Source: Calliphora vicina (Eukaryota; Arthropoda; Insecta; Diptera; Calliphoridae). Taken from it: a DNA stretch of 64,000 nt. Shown here piece by piece: positions 35,641 through 48,045 of the stretch (the first letter of the stretch is position 1; the number at the start of each line of letters is the position of its first letter). Location: NCBI RefSeq assembly GCF_958450345.1, contig NC_088784.1, forward strand, positions 66,861,747-66,925,746. Direction: 5' to 3'. The notes under the pieces were generated by a model that was not told the DNA's origin, searched no databases, and was given only the letters and a program-made list of their open reading frames with translations. Both the position numbers and the translations under genes were made by a program.

Positions 35641-36545
35641 AATGCTCCAGGGTAGGTGCTATGGGGGCTCTGCTACGCACGCGTTAAATTTTATACCGAT
35701 CAGACTAGCAGTTTAGAAATGCCAGATTTATTTCCAAAAAATTTTGATTCTGCCCCACTACAACTGGAGTGGCTAACTGACAAGGCTTCAAGGGGCGAAA
35801 CCGGGGCTCCCAGGTGCACGAACTTCATTGCTGGAAAGAATTTAATATTTTAAAATTCGCAGCCGACTAGAGTCTTATGAGGATCCTTTGGCTCCAGGAC
35901 TTCGGTCCTGTAGGATCATTGGTGAGGTCACTCCGGTGAGCACATGGTGGCTGTGGTTTGAAACCCAAAGCGGGAAGATCTTTGGTTAAAGTACTGATGT
36001 CTGTGGTAGACGAAACAACAAAGCCACTGAAGTAGGAGATAGTAATTTGACGGTGTGCTCGGGAAATTTATTATTGTAGTGGTATCTGTGATGTACTAGA
36101 TATTGGGTTTGGTTCTCTGTCGAGGTCGATTATGTGTGAGTCGTAACATACACGTTACGACGTTGGGACTTGTGTCCCAGGTCTGAAACCATACATCGGA
36201 CTGGATTACCAGTCCGGTTGTTGCTTGAGTAATTGTCCTGGGCTTGTTAAATTGCTAGCAAGCTATGGTGATAGGGGTTAGATAGCCCGAGCTCTCGATA
36301 AAGGAGTTTGTACATTGATCTGTGCAGTCAAAATACAAGAATTTGCCAATTAAGTGTTCCTTGCAAGTCACTTAATGGCGGTGATAGACGCATTGTCTCT
36401 ATACGGAGTTTGGACCACAAGTGAGATAAGGCCCTCGATGCAGGTGCTCACTATAATCTAAGACACAGTTATGATCATCTGTAGCATCGAAAATCGAAAA
36501 AGTCTAAAATAAGGGACAGCGTAAAGTAGGAATCATACTATTGAC
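35641..36545. other. GC-richer island with strong hairpins, unclassified
   Basis: Base composition rises abruptly for 0.9 kb. A CAGGAC-TTCG-GTCCTG tetraloop hairpin (35895-35910) lies within an outer GATCCT/AGGATC stem. Further hairpins are TGGGAC/GTCCCA (about 36165-36180) and CGGACTGG/CCAGTCCG (about 36198-36217). The 65-codon frame at 35656-35853 matches nothing I know. It could be the UTR of a retroelement or a structured RNA gene relic. Confidence 0.45.
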
Positions 36546-38210
36546 ATTATTGGTTCGTGGATAGTAGAGACCAATTCCAGTCCTAAATTGACATTTTTCT
36601 GACACAGATTGCTATTGTAATACTATTTAGTGATCAGTATTATAATAACGAAAATTAACCAGATTGTTTATATTTGGATTTATTGGATCATTGATGATTG
36701 ATTGATAAATCGTAAATTTGTTGACACAATTGATACATTTTTATTTAGTTTTATTTAGTACATTGTATTTAAATTTAATCAATATATTAGTTGCCATTTT
36801 GTAATATTTTATATAGAAATTAATTTTTTTTTGGGACATCCCAATTTTCCCATACAAAAATCATGATACATTATCAGGTACTGTTAAATGTAAAGTACAA
36901 GTACATTTTTGCATATATGAGTATAAAATAGTGCTTATTTACTGTAACTATATTTTAGTATAGTAACTATTATTCTAGTATGTATTGCTTTTCTGTCATT
37001 TCCGCTTGTTTTCATTTCTAAATTGTAACAATTTTGTTATTTTTAATCTTCATTTCTATTTTAATCTACGTAAAAGTTTTTCTGATGCCAATAAAATACA
37101 TGTTGTGTTTTAAATATTTAACCAGTACCCTACATTACAAGATTATTTGAGCGAATGGTGAGGAGCGTAAAAACTAAGATATTTGAAATTAGCAAATTTA
37201 TATCAAGAGTGCGCCGTCATATGGTGAAATTAATGAAACTTTTACTTCTTTTCGGGTTTGAAAGTATTTCTTTATATCAATTTAAATTCCAATTTAGTAG
37301 CCATGGTATCATGTTCTGTAAATGAGTGAGATTATTTTTATTCCTGAAATTTTTAACCTTTTTCTTCTTTTCATAGAACAAAACTAGTTGCAATCTAAAG
37401 CTTACAGGCTCATTATATTCGTTCAATCGATTTTTTTGATTAATTTTAAAATCCAATTAAAGAAACCTAACAATATCTATATAGTGTATAAAATATTCGA
37501 TTGCAACCTATCTTTAATATTATATTTACTTCGTTTTCAATGTTTTATAATATTTTTTACTTGTTTTCCAATGTTTTGTTTGAGTTTTTTTTTTAACATT
37601 ACAAAAATACAGAGAAACATGAATGAATTCATGTGAAAATCGGTGCGATTTTCCAACAACACTTTTAGTGCACGAAACATTTCTAAAGTTTTAATTAAAA
37701 TTTTTTTTATTTTTACTCTTTCTGTAGCTTTTGCTCATTTTTTTGTTTTTAAAAATGTTTAAAACACTGTTTCTGTAAGTTTGTTTTTTTAAATTTTCCT
37801 GTTTTTTCCCCTAAAAAAGGAACATAATAATTTTGTACATCAGTTGTTTAATTTTGTACGAGCATTGAACAATGAATTTGTGTGTAATTATAAAAAAAAA
37901 CTCCATATTTACAATATATTCGGATTTGTTGCATCCTTTTACTATACATTTGTTACATTTGTAATAATGAAAATAAAACAATCATTGTTTTTCTTCTACA
38001 TAATTTGTAATCGGAATAATGGGAGGAATATGGTCTAAATTGAAAGTGTTGCAAAAGTTATTATTGAAAAAATGTTGATATGAAATGTTTCTTTTTTTTT
38101 AGTTGTAGGAACATAAGTTTTGTAAATCAAATTGAGAGAAAATTAATTGGAAAAATAAATACATATGTGTTATTAAATAAGTTTGCATTGTTTTGTTTGA
38201 AACCAATAGT
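36546..38210. other. AT-rich DNA, no gene
   Basis: 1.7 kb with long T and A runs. Frames at 37388 and 37844 are Phe/Ile/Asn-rich and lack splice signals or domains. Confidence 0.5.
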
Positions 38211-38824
38211 GAGTAGCAACTAGGGTTTTTATCTCGGGAATTCCCGGGACAAATTTCCCGGGAATTTTGCCAATTTTTCACTACCCGATTCCCTGGATTT
38301 TTAGTCGGGATTCCTGGGTATTAAAAACTGACGAAACTAGAAAGAAAACATGTTAGAACTCTATTTTTTTGTTTTTTAAAAAAGTGAAAAGTTTATTTTT
38401 TACAATTTTTCGTATATATCTCGGCAACAATAGACCACTTATTATTATTATTATTATTTATTTGGGGTTTTTCGAATGAACATTTAAAAAAGCATATGGA
38501 AAGCTGCACGATCTAGAAATAAAGGTGAATAATCTTCAATGTCAAGATGGACGAGGGTGAATTATACCACAAACCTCTAGTAGAACAAAGTCCCCTACTT
38601 TTGATGGCGGCACACCATTTGGTAATTAGAATTGATTTTGGCCTTGAAAAGAAACACAGCAATAGTCCTTGGTAACAATGTCAGCTTTATAATGAGTGTG
38701 TTTTGCAGATGTTGTATTATAAAAATTCACCTTTGAATCCAATAATTTGGAAATTTTCGATATCAACATAAATTTTGTCTCTTAACTATTCAGTTAAATG
38801 TATTGAATTCATTCCTTTTACTAA

Positions 38825-38951
38825 CCCCCATTAACACGAAGTCTGGTTATGCCTTAACTAATAGTTATACTGTAGGTTAAAATTATTTTTGTATGAAAAC
38901 TGTTAGTATAACTATTAGTTAAAACATAACCAGACTTCGTGTTACTGGGGG
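38825..38951. mobile_element. 127-bp palindromic MITE, TAA target
   Basis: CCCCCATTAACACGAAGTCT and its inverted partner CCCCCAGTAACACGAAGTCT form arms of about 50 bp. TAA flanks both sides (38822-38824, 38952-38954). A 3-bp TWA duplication fits a PIF/Harbinger-like MITE. Confidence 0.8.
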
Positions 38952-39264
38952 TAAAAGGATTAAATTTTTTTTAATTCATTTTGAAAATGATTAAAAGTTA
39001 AATAAAACTGAATGAAGAAAAAACATTTTAACTAAATTTGTAGTAGATTTGAATCAACAAAAATTTAATCATTCAAAGTTTGAATAAATTCTGTTATTAA
39101 TTAACTTAATTAATTCAATTTAAATAAAGCCTTTGAAGGAAGCTAAAGAATTAGATATTGGGAATGGATTTATGAAATGAAAGGCTGACATTTTTTAATT
39201 ACGGATTAAGATTTTAGTGAATTAAGCTCAAATTGAATTAATTACTACAAATTTCTATATATAA

Positions 39265-41617
39265 CACTATGCAACAAATGAAGACTTTTGGAAAAACACA
39301 AGATCTTGACAGTATAGGTTCGACTCTACTACCAAAGGGTAGTAAAACCCTATACTCAGTTTGTCCATTTTGGTGACCGATTTTTTTTTATGGGCCCCCA
39401 AAGTTTCTGAAAATCAATGGGGCCTCTAAAAAAGGTGTCATCAGTTTTTGGTTAACAGCTAATTCAGAATTTGTGATACGGCTTAACTTTATATGGCAAT
39501 AATATAGCTAAGAGTCCGCCAAATAAATCTTGTTAAAATTTTTTCCCAAAAAATTGCTTTTTCATGCACTTTTGTTGAAAAAATATAGGAAGAAAATTTG
39601 TTTTTTTTACTTTTTTTAGAATAACTTCCATGGACTCCTAATTTTTCAATAACAATATTTTGCAAAGTTATAGCTACGGTAAATCTGAATAACTCTTGTG
39701 AACATATTAATGCAATCCGAACATATCTAGGCATTCTAAATAGCTTTTAAATATCACTTTGTAGCTTAAAAATTTTAGTTTTTTTACTATTTTTTGACTG
39801 TAAAACAAAATTTGTTTATTAAAAATGTGTGTTCGAGGGTATACTTCTCTATTGTGCTGGAATAGCGATGAATGGGCAAATCATTATCGGTATGATCCGG
39901 GTGCATCACTTTATGAAATCTTGATCACGCAAGACCGGCTTGATGTAAGATATGAAAAAACATTAAAATTTTTGAAAGTGGGCAAGGTTTGTGGAGCTTC
40001 TGAAGAGTAAATATAAGCTGTTTATATAAGTTTTTGATATCGGTGGAAACCTTATGACTTGGAGATTGACATTTTAGTGAACTGAATAAATTTTGTGTTT
40101 TTTTGGACGTATTTTACCTTAAAAACTAACTATATTATAAAATGGTGATTTTCCATCAAGAAAAACTTTGAATTAATGTAAAATTTGAACAGTTACAGAC
40201 ATCACAATAAAATTTGGAAGTAATATAGATCTAAATGTTCTTAAGTGAATGGCATCACCAATGTTGCCATTCTTTGTTTTTAAACATCGAAATTCCTAAA
40301 ACGGCGAAAACTGGGTTTTATTTGGAAAATAGCCCACTTTGACGTTATTTACTGTGTGATAGTAAAAACGTTTTATACGTATATAAACAATATATAGGGC
40401 TATACAAATATGATCAGCTTTTGAGGATCGGTGCTTTGCGTTTTTAGAATTTTTTACTCAAACCTAAAATTTTGTTTCAAAATTGGCGAAGTTTGGATAG
40501 GGCTTTTTGCATTAAGTTCTCTTTCCAGATCATAGAAAAATATATAGCCACGAAGAAAATTAGTTTTTTATAAAAGAAAAAATATGGGGACTTTTTTGGG
40601 AAAAAACTTAAAAAACACACGCATACAAAGTTGAAATATATAAAAAGATGCTTCAACTTTGGATGCGTGTAACTTTTTATAGGGACGAAATAATTGTTAT
40701 CTGGTTTGTTTTATTTTCTTTAGAATTTTATCGCAAATATACATCGTATATAAAAAACAAATTTCGACCTTTCGTAGGCCCATCATATATAAAATACAAA
40801 AAAAAAAATCGAGCAAAATTTAAAAAAAAATTAAACTTAAATATCTCTTGAACTAAAAGAGATACCTACAGATAAAAGCATATTTTTGTAGACTTTCTCA
40901 AGGACTATCTACATTTTAAATTTCAGCTCATTCGGATAATAAATGGCTTTTTGGCGATTTTTTTTTAAATGTGTGACATTGAGGGTCCACTCACTGATCC
41001 CTATTCCGATCACCTCAGCCGAGTAAATAATACTCCACAACATAGAAGTGTGGACTTTGTCATACTATTTTAACAAAAAATCTTTGTTTTAGCGTAAAAA
41101 AATAGTAAAAACGAAAATTGTGAAGGTACAAAGTGATCTTTATGTGCTATTTAGAGTACCTAGACACGTTCAGAATGCATCGATGTGTTCTCAAGAGTTG
41201 TTCAACTTTACCGTAGCTACAACTTTGCTAAATATTGTTAGTGAAAAATTAGGAGACCCTGTAAGTTATTCTAAAAAAAGTAAAAAAAAAAATTTTTTCT
41301 TCCTATATTTTTTCAACAAAAGTGCACGAAAAAGCTATTTTTTGGAAAAAAAAATTTAACAAAATTTATTTGGCGGACTCTTAGCTATATTATTGGCATA
41401 TAAAGTTAAGCCGTATCACAAAGTTTGAATTACCTGTTAGCCAAAAACTGATGACACCTTTTTTAGAGGCCCCACTGATTATCAGAAACTTTGGGGACCC
41501 AGAAAAAAAAATCGGTCACCAAAATGGACAAACTGAGTATAGGGTTTTACTACCCTTTGGTAGTAGAGTCGAACCTATACTGTCATGATCTTGTGTTTTT
41601 TTCACTGTTACACTGTG
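39265..41617. mobile_element. CACTA-like long-TIR element, copy 1 (2353 bp), TSD TAA
   Basis: It begins CACTATGCAACA and ends, inverted, CACAGTGTAACA. TAA flanks both sides (39262-39264, 41618-41620). The terminal inverted repeats are long, about 530 bp (39265-39800 against about 41085-41617), and include a TACTACC...GGTAGTA mini-hairpin. The interior has no transposase. Short frames in the arms are mirrored on opposite strands and are not genes. CACT-starting ends plus a 3-bp duplication point to the CACTA group. Confidence 0.85.
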
Positions 41618-41781
41618 TAATGATTATAACACTAAGTTTGTATATGAAATTTTGCTATAATATCCATAGTTTATAGTATTATATATTACGGGAATAGCCG
41701 GGTACCCGGGAATGTAGAGAAAAATTTTACCGATTCCCGGGAATCAAAAAAGGTCGGGAAATTAAAAACCCTACTAGCAAC

Positions 41782-42285
41782 CCACCAGAGCTCGGTGGAG
41801 CAGAATTAAAATATTTAGGAAATAAATCTGACATTTATAACTGGCAGATTCGATTTATTGACGTAGCGGTGAAGAATAGTAATATTTTGAGAAATTAATG
41901 ATTCTCAATTAATTTTTCAATGCTATTGAATTTATAAGTGTTCTTCAATGGGTCGCATGTCTCATGAAATTTTTGACCAAAATTCAACAAAAAATTATTT
42001 TTTAAATTCCGATATGGATTAGTTTGAGAACCAGTTGTCAACAGAATCTGATGAGCATGGTGAACAATTTCATCAGACCTGCGCACCCATTGAAGAACGC
42101 TAATAGCTGAAATATGCTGGACATTGTATGATAATGAAGTGGAATTGCCTAGAGCTAAAAAAATGTAATTAATGGATACTTCTTATCCAAATTTGCTATC
42201 GAAGGTAAAATAAAGAGATATTTTTTTTTTTAAATTTGAACAATTTTTTGTTCATGCTAAATTTTTGGGGAAAATTTTGAGAATT
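41782..42285. other. Unassigned DNA
   Basis: No coding or repeat terminus recognised. Confidence 0.45.
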
Positions 42286-42960
42286 TTGTTAAGTCTTATT
42301 TTTGACTTTCTGGTTGAATTTTCCGTTTTGGTATATTCAGGGACTTATAGTAAAATTTCAAGGACAATATGGGTGAATTCCAAAATGTATGTATGCAATG
42401 CAACCTTAAAAAGTCGAGCGATTCTTAACGCAACCGTGTAAACATTGATAATGTTTCATATCGCAAAATGAATGAAAAAGTAAAAACGGCAGTATGATAA
42501 GTTTTTTTTAAATTTTAACTACGCGCTTGCATGCTTTGTAAAGTTATGACTGCATTGTATACATACATTTTGGAATTCACCCTATTTTTGCGGAACCCAA
42601 ATCCTTGTTTTAATGGTGTTCTTTGCTCTTTTTTAAAAGAAGGACAAAAAATACCCATTTCTTAAGGATTTAGAGGGTTAACATATTCTACAAAAATGTT
42701 CTCCGTAACATTTTACATAAATTTGCTGAACACATTTTATACCTATAATGTAAGGATCACATGCTGATTAACAATAAGAATGTGCCAGAGTTGGGAAATT
42801 TTAACACCCCCCCACCCCTCAAATGAAATTCAGATGTAAACTTTCAAAACGCCATACACGTGTCTTTTTTTTTGTCTTCTCTATCAAAATTTATGGTCTG
42901 ACCTTGTAATTTTGGAAAAAATTTGATTTTCTTTTATAGTGTAATTTTTTCCCCGTTTTA
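42286..42960 (+). repeat. Repeat D, copy 1 (interrupted by a 212-bp MITE)
   Basis: 'gtcttatttttgactttctggttgaattttccgtt' through 'ctgaacacattttatacctataatgtaagg' to 'ccttgtaattttgg' matches 62278-63210 base for base over long stretches. Function and class unknown, non-coding. Confidence 0.8.
42371..42582. mobile_element. 212-bp MITE, GGGTGAATTCC ends
   Basis: The ends GGGTGAATTCCAAAATGTAT are inverted at the right (to 42582). TAT is present on both sides (42368-42370, 42583-42585). The paralogous repeat D copy near 62350 lacks it and carries a single TAT, so the boundaries and duplication are confirmed by an empty site. Confidence 0.9.
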
Positions 42961-43290
42961 TATTAGTGTTTTACGTTTTGTTAAGCACAAAAAAAAATTT
43001 TGCTGACTGTTTCTAGAAGATTTCAACCCAAATATTATAAAAATACCAAAAAACCAGTTTTTGATAAGATGCTAAAAAGTACCATTTTTCTGCGGCTCCT
43101 CATATGTGTTATCAATTACAATTTTCGCAGCACCAAACCATAATGTAAATTTTGTTCCTCTGTGTAATCAATGGATTCGAATATTATGCCAACTTAATGG
43201 ATCGATTTAACAAGGATTTGAAAAACAACAAGTAAGAATGTATGTCCTCTTTTCAAAAATGTACAAAATTTTTAAGAATTAAAAAAATTA

Positions 43291-45655
43291 CACTATGCAA
43301 CAAATGAAGACTTTTGGAAAAACACAAGATCATGACAGTATAGGTTCGACTCTACTACCAAAGGGTAGTAAAACCCTATACTCAGTTTGTCCATTTTGGT
43401 GACCGATTTTTTTTTATGGGCCCCCAAAGTTTCTGAAAATCAGTGAGACCTCTAAAAAAGGTGTCATCAGTTTTTGGTTAACAGCTAATTCAGACTTTGT
43501 GATACGGCTTAACTTTATATGGCAATAATATAGCTAAGAGTCCGCCAAATAAATTTTGTTAAAATCTGTTTCCAAAAAATAGCTTTTTCGTGCACTTTTG
43601 TTGAAAAAATATAGGAAGAAAAAATTTTTTTTTACTTTTTTTAGAATAACTTCCAGGGACTCCTAATTTTTCAATAACAATATTTTGCAAAGTTGTAGCT
43701 ACGGTCAATATGAATAACTCTTGTGAACATATCAATGCAATCCGAACATATCTACGCATTCTAAATAGCTGTCAAAAATCACTTTGTAGCTTAAAAATTT
43801 TAGTTTTTTACTATTTTTTGACTCTAAAACAAACATTTTTGTTAAAAATGTATGCGTGTATACTTCTCTATTGTGCTGGAATAACGAAGAATGGGCAATG
43901 GTATGATCCGGGCGCATCTTTTTATCCAATATTGATCACGCAAGACCGGCTTGATGCAAGATATGAAAAAACATCAACATTTTTGAAAGTGGGAAAGGTT
44001 TGTGGAGCTTCTGAAGAGTAAATATAGGCTTTTTATATAAGTTTTTAATATCGGTGGAAACCTTATGATTTGGAGATTGACATTTTAGTGAACTGAATAA
44101 ATTTTGTGTTTTTTCGGACGTATTTTACCTTAAAAACTAACTATATTATAAAATGGTGATTTTCCATCAAGAAAAATAAAAACTTTGAATTAATGTAAAT
44201 TTTGGAAGTAGTATAGATCTATATGTTCTTAAGGCAATCACTAATGTTGCCATTCTTTGTTTTCAAACATCGAAATTCCTAAAACGGGGAAAATGTGTTC
44301 CAAAAACTGAGTTTTTTTTAGAAAATAGGCCAGTTTGACATTATTTACAGTATGATAGTAAAAAAGTTTTGTATGTATATAAACAATATATAGGGCCATA
44401 CAAGTATGACGAGCTTTTGAGGATCGGTGCTTTGCGTTTTTAGAATTTTTTACTCAAACCTAAAATTTTGTTTCAAAATTGGCCAAGTTTGGATAGGGCT
44501 CGGGGGTACACTGTTCGCTTAAGTTAATCAAATTTTACTTTATACGTTTTTGCATTAAGTTCTCTTTCCAGATCATAAAAAAATGTATATAGCCACGAAG
44601 AAAATTAGTTTTTTATAAAAGAAAAAATATGGGGACTTTTTTGGGAAAAACTTAAAAAACACACGCATACAAAGTTGAAATATATAAAAAGATGCTTCAA
44701 CTTTGGATGCGTGTAACTTTTTATAGGGACGAAATAATTGTTATCAGGTTTGTTTTATTTTCTTTAGAATTTTATCGCAAATATACGTCGTATATAAAAA
44801 AACAAATTTCGACCTTTCGTAGGCCCATCATATATAAAATACAAAAAAAAGATCGAGCAAAATTAAAAAAAAAAAATTAAACTTAAATATCTCTTGAACT
44901 AAAAGAGATACCTACATATAAAATCATATTTTTGTAGACCTTCTCAAGGACTATCTACATTTTAAATTTCAGCTCATTTGCATCATAAATGGAACATTTT
45001 TTTTTAAATGTGTGACATTGAGGGTCCACTCACTGATCCCCATTCCGAACACCTCAGCCAAGTAAATAATACAGCACAACATAGAAGTGTGGACTTGATC
45101 ATACTATTTTAACAAAAAATCTTTTTTTTAGCGTAAAAAAATAGTAAAAACGAAAATTGTTAAGGTACAAAGTGATCTTTATGTGCTATTTAGAGTGACT
45201 AGATACGTTCAGATTGAATTGATATGTTCTCAATTGTTGTTCAACTTTACCGTAGCTACAACTTTGCTAAATATTGTTAGTGAAAAATTAGGAGACCCTG
45301 GAAGTTATTCTAAAAAAAGTAAAAAAAAAAATTTTTCTTCATATATTTTTTCAACAAAAGTGCACGAAAAAGCTATTTTTTGGAACAAAAATTGTAACAA
45401 AATTTATTTGGCAGAATTTTAGCTATATTATTGCCATATAAAGTTAAGCCGTATCACAAAGTCTGAATTAGCTGTTAACCAAAAACTAATGACACCTTTT
45501 TTAGAGGCCCAACTGATTTTCAGAAACTTTGGGGGCCCATAAAAAAAAATCGGTCACCAAACTGGACAAACTGAATATAGGGTTCTACTACCCTTTGGTA
45601 GTAGAGTCGAACCTATATAGTCATGATCGTGTGTTTTTTTCACTGTTGCACTGTG
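43291..45655. mobile_element. CACTA-like long-TIR element, copy 2 (2365 bp), TSD TTA
   Basis: Same termini and order as copy 1, flanked by TTA (43288-43290, 45656-45658). It differs by a 45-bp insertion near 44505-44550 and a few deletions. Copy 1 and copy 2 share nearly the whole length in the same orientation, 4 kb apart, but have different target sites, so they are independent insertions rather than a duplicated segment. Confidence 0.85.
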
Positions 45656-45658
45656 TTA

Positions 45659-46778
45659 TTGAAGACTTTTTTCAAAAATATGCGAATAAAAAATTATAGC
45701 TGATTTTTTTGGAAAATTTTAAATTTTAAAATGCAATAAAAGTTTTGTTTATGAATCGTTTTTAATGAAATTTTACACTTATATAGAAACGTTCGATGCA
45801 AATCCAAAAGTGAAAAAGATATTTGCGAATTGTTAATGACAATCCCACAATTCCCAAAAAACTTTCCAAAAATCCCAAAATTGGGATTTTTTTGATTTTT
45901 GGACCTATTGAAGGTACCAAGCTCGGGGCTATGAAATCCCTTTGCATGATATTGAAGAACAGATTGGGACATACAAAACTGGTCTTAATTTTTTGAAAGC
46001 AGCTATGCGATTTTAGAATATGTTGTCTAAAGTTGAAATTTACATAAAAAATAGGTCTACTTCGGAAGGCTCTGGACCACGCAATCTATCTTTCAGAAAA
46101 ATATAAACACATTATTTATTTTTTTCTCATTTTCTGTATAATTTAAAATAAATGTAGGTACTTTTTTCGAAAAAAATGGCGAAAAAACGACTTTTTTATT
46201 TTTTTTAAGTTTGAATGCACATAACTTTTGACTCAGTAGATATTTTTTAACAATTCTTTCTTAAGATTATTAACAAATTTGTTGTTAATTCAAAAAAATA
46301 TTCTTCAAGAAAATCGGGAAAGAATTGGATCCGTTATTAGCAAAATGGCAGACCAAGGTAGGCAAACAAAATAAAATTTTACTTTTCAAATGCCAATAAC
46401 TCGTAAACTATAAGAGATAATATATGCAATGTTTTTTGTAGATCTCGTCTAGTACATTCCATATATATAAAAATCTTTCAAATCGGATCGCAAACAAAAA
46501 TTTGGCATCATTTTTAATTTTTGATATACCCGAGGTGCCCCACTTTGGGGCATTGTCGCTCGGCCCCCCCTTGGTTGTTTAAGCCCAAATTCAAAACTTA
46601 AACTTATCGTTTAAGCCCAAATTCAAAACTTAAACAAATTCAAAACTTAAACTTTAATAAAGTTTCCTCTATAGCCATGGGAAACTTTATTAAAATCGGG
46701 CTATTCGTTTAGAAGTTACAGATTTATTTCCACTTTTTTTTCCAGATCCCCCACTGTGTGATGTAGGGTATAAAAACT
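45659..46778. other. AT-rich repeat-derived DNA with a short tandem repeat
   Basis: GTTTAAGCCCAAATTCAAAA and a following ACTTAAAC repeat in tandem at about 46578-46650. The stretch ends in a REP-A-type GATGTAGGGTATAAAAA at 46760-46776. No gene. Confidence 0.55.
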
Positions 46779-46789
46779 ATCGCATTTGA

Positions 46790-48045
46790 CCAAGAAAAAA
46801 TTTATCTTTCACCAGGACAATGCCAAGGTGCACACTAGAGTGACAGCCGTTTTCAAAGAGTGCCGGGTGGAATATTGTGACACTAGGCCTAAAAGTTAAG
46901 TGCTGAAAATTTGAGCCAAATCGGACAACGATTTATGGACGCGCATCGAGGTAAAAGTTCAGATATATGCACAATTTTACTATTTATATGATATAAATCG
47001 GAGAAACTCGTTAGCTTTCTGCATTGTTTTCTAGAAATATGTAGATTTATTTATATTAATGAATATTACTTCAATTTTCAGACTTTATTTAGAATTACCC
47101 AGACTATAATATTCTGAACAGTTTTTACTTAAAATTAATAATAGTAAGTAAATTGGACTCATTCGCCAAAATATGGACAAAAAATTAGTTTTTCTTGAAA
47201 ATCGCAAAATTTAAATCGCAGATACGGAAATCTGTAAGAGGTATTGATATAATGTTTTCATATTTTTATTCCCTATTATGATCTCAATAAATCCCAATGT
47301 GATGATCAAAAAATTCTGAAATTAGTTTAACAAAATTTTTAAAAATGGAGATTCGAAACAGCCGTTAAAAAAAATATTTTTTTTGGCTATACCGCGAATA
47401 GGTTAACGGTATCCTACGAAGACAAACATTTATATACAAGTAAATACGGATATATTTTAAATAAAAATTAGCTTTTATTTTAATTTATCTCGAAATATGT
47501 TAATTGTTTTTTCCGAATTTTGGTGATAATACAGTTTTTGGGTCATTTTGGCCCAAAGGAGATACAGGGTTAATTTCCAAAAAAAAATTTTAATGTAATA
47601 TTCATTAATATAAATAAATCTACATATTTCTAGAAAACAATGCAGAAAGTTAACGAGTTTCTCCGATTTATATCATATAAATAGTAAAATTGTGCATATA
47701 TCTGAACTAGTGTCAAAATATTCCACCCGGCACTCTTCAAAATTTTAACACAAATTTTTCTCCATACAACTGATTGTCACTCTAGTGCACATATGTGCAC
47801 AATAACTTACGCTACGAATTATTCCCTCATCTGCCAAAGTCTCCTTATTTATCCCCGAGTGACTATGTCTTGTTTACAAACCTAAAAAAATGTCTTCAAC
47901 GATGAAATTATCGTACAAACAAAAACATATTTTGATGACCTCGACAAATCTTGTTTTTTAGAAGGGATACACAAACGTTGAGAAACGTTGGACGAAGTGT
48001 ATTAAGCTCAAATGAGACAATGTTGAAAAATAAAATGTTTTTTAT
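46790..48045 (+). pseudogene. Mariner transposase pseudogene (second lineage), split by a hAT element
   Basis: Before the nested element the frame reads KFIFHQDNAKVH (about 46798-46833), the second catalytic-Asp region (QDNA). After it come LRYELFPHLPKSPYLSPSDY (about 47809-47870) with the SPSDY third-Asp box, LFTNLKKCLQ, then a YFDDL-type stretch and a RRDTQTLRNV-type tail near 47960, in at least two frames. The NLKK and RYELFPH forms differ from the 29941 and 61344 mariners, so this is another subfamily. The N-terminal half is missing. Inactive. Confidence 0.75.
46836..47784. mobile_element. hAT-type foldback, 949 bp, 8-bp target GTGCACAC/T
   Basis: Ends TAGAGTGACAGCCG and inverted TAGAGTGACAATC are flanked by GTGCACAC (46828-46835) and GTGCACAT (47785-47792). 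AGAGTGCCGGGTGGAATATT is inverted inside both ends. Longer arms follow (about 46960-47065 against 47595-47705), giving about 200 bp of foldback DNA per side. It sits in the mariner right after the QDNA motif. Confidence 0.8.

Larger units (their letters stand above)
38221..41773. mobile_element. hAT-type element with CCCGGG-rich ends, carrying two nested elements
   Basis: Ends TAGGGTTTTTATCTCGGG and inverted TAGGGTTTTTAATTTCCC are flanked by GTAGCAAC (38213-38220) and CTAGCAAC (41774-41781), 7 of 8 identical. Tandem CCCGGGAATT-type palindromes fill both subterminal regions (38230-38340 and 41690-41760). Without the nested CACTA-like element it is about 1.2 kb. A (ATT)n microsatellite lies at 38438-38460. 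No transposase. Confidence 0.8.

Noticed and set aside
39265..39310. CACAGTG/CACTATG ends followed by an A-rich AAAAACACA block look like V(D)J-type recombination signals or Transib ends
   Set aside because: Both copies have exact 3-bp duplications (TAA, TTA) and no 5-bp ones, which fits CACTA-type rather than Transib. The heptamer match is to a short motif.
45694..45972. 92-codon minus frame and its overlapping 61-codon frame
   Set aside because: Both come from a short imperfect repeat of 'cccaaaa' text; two frames of one strand with no domain.
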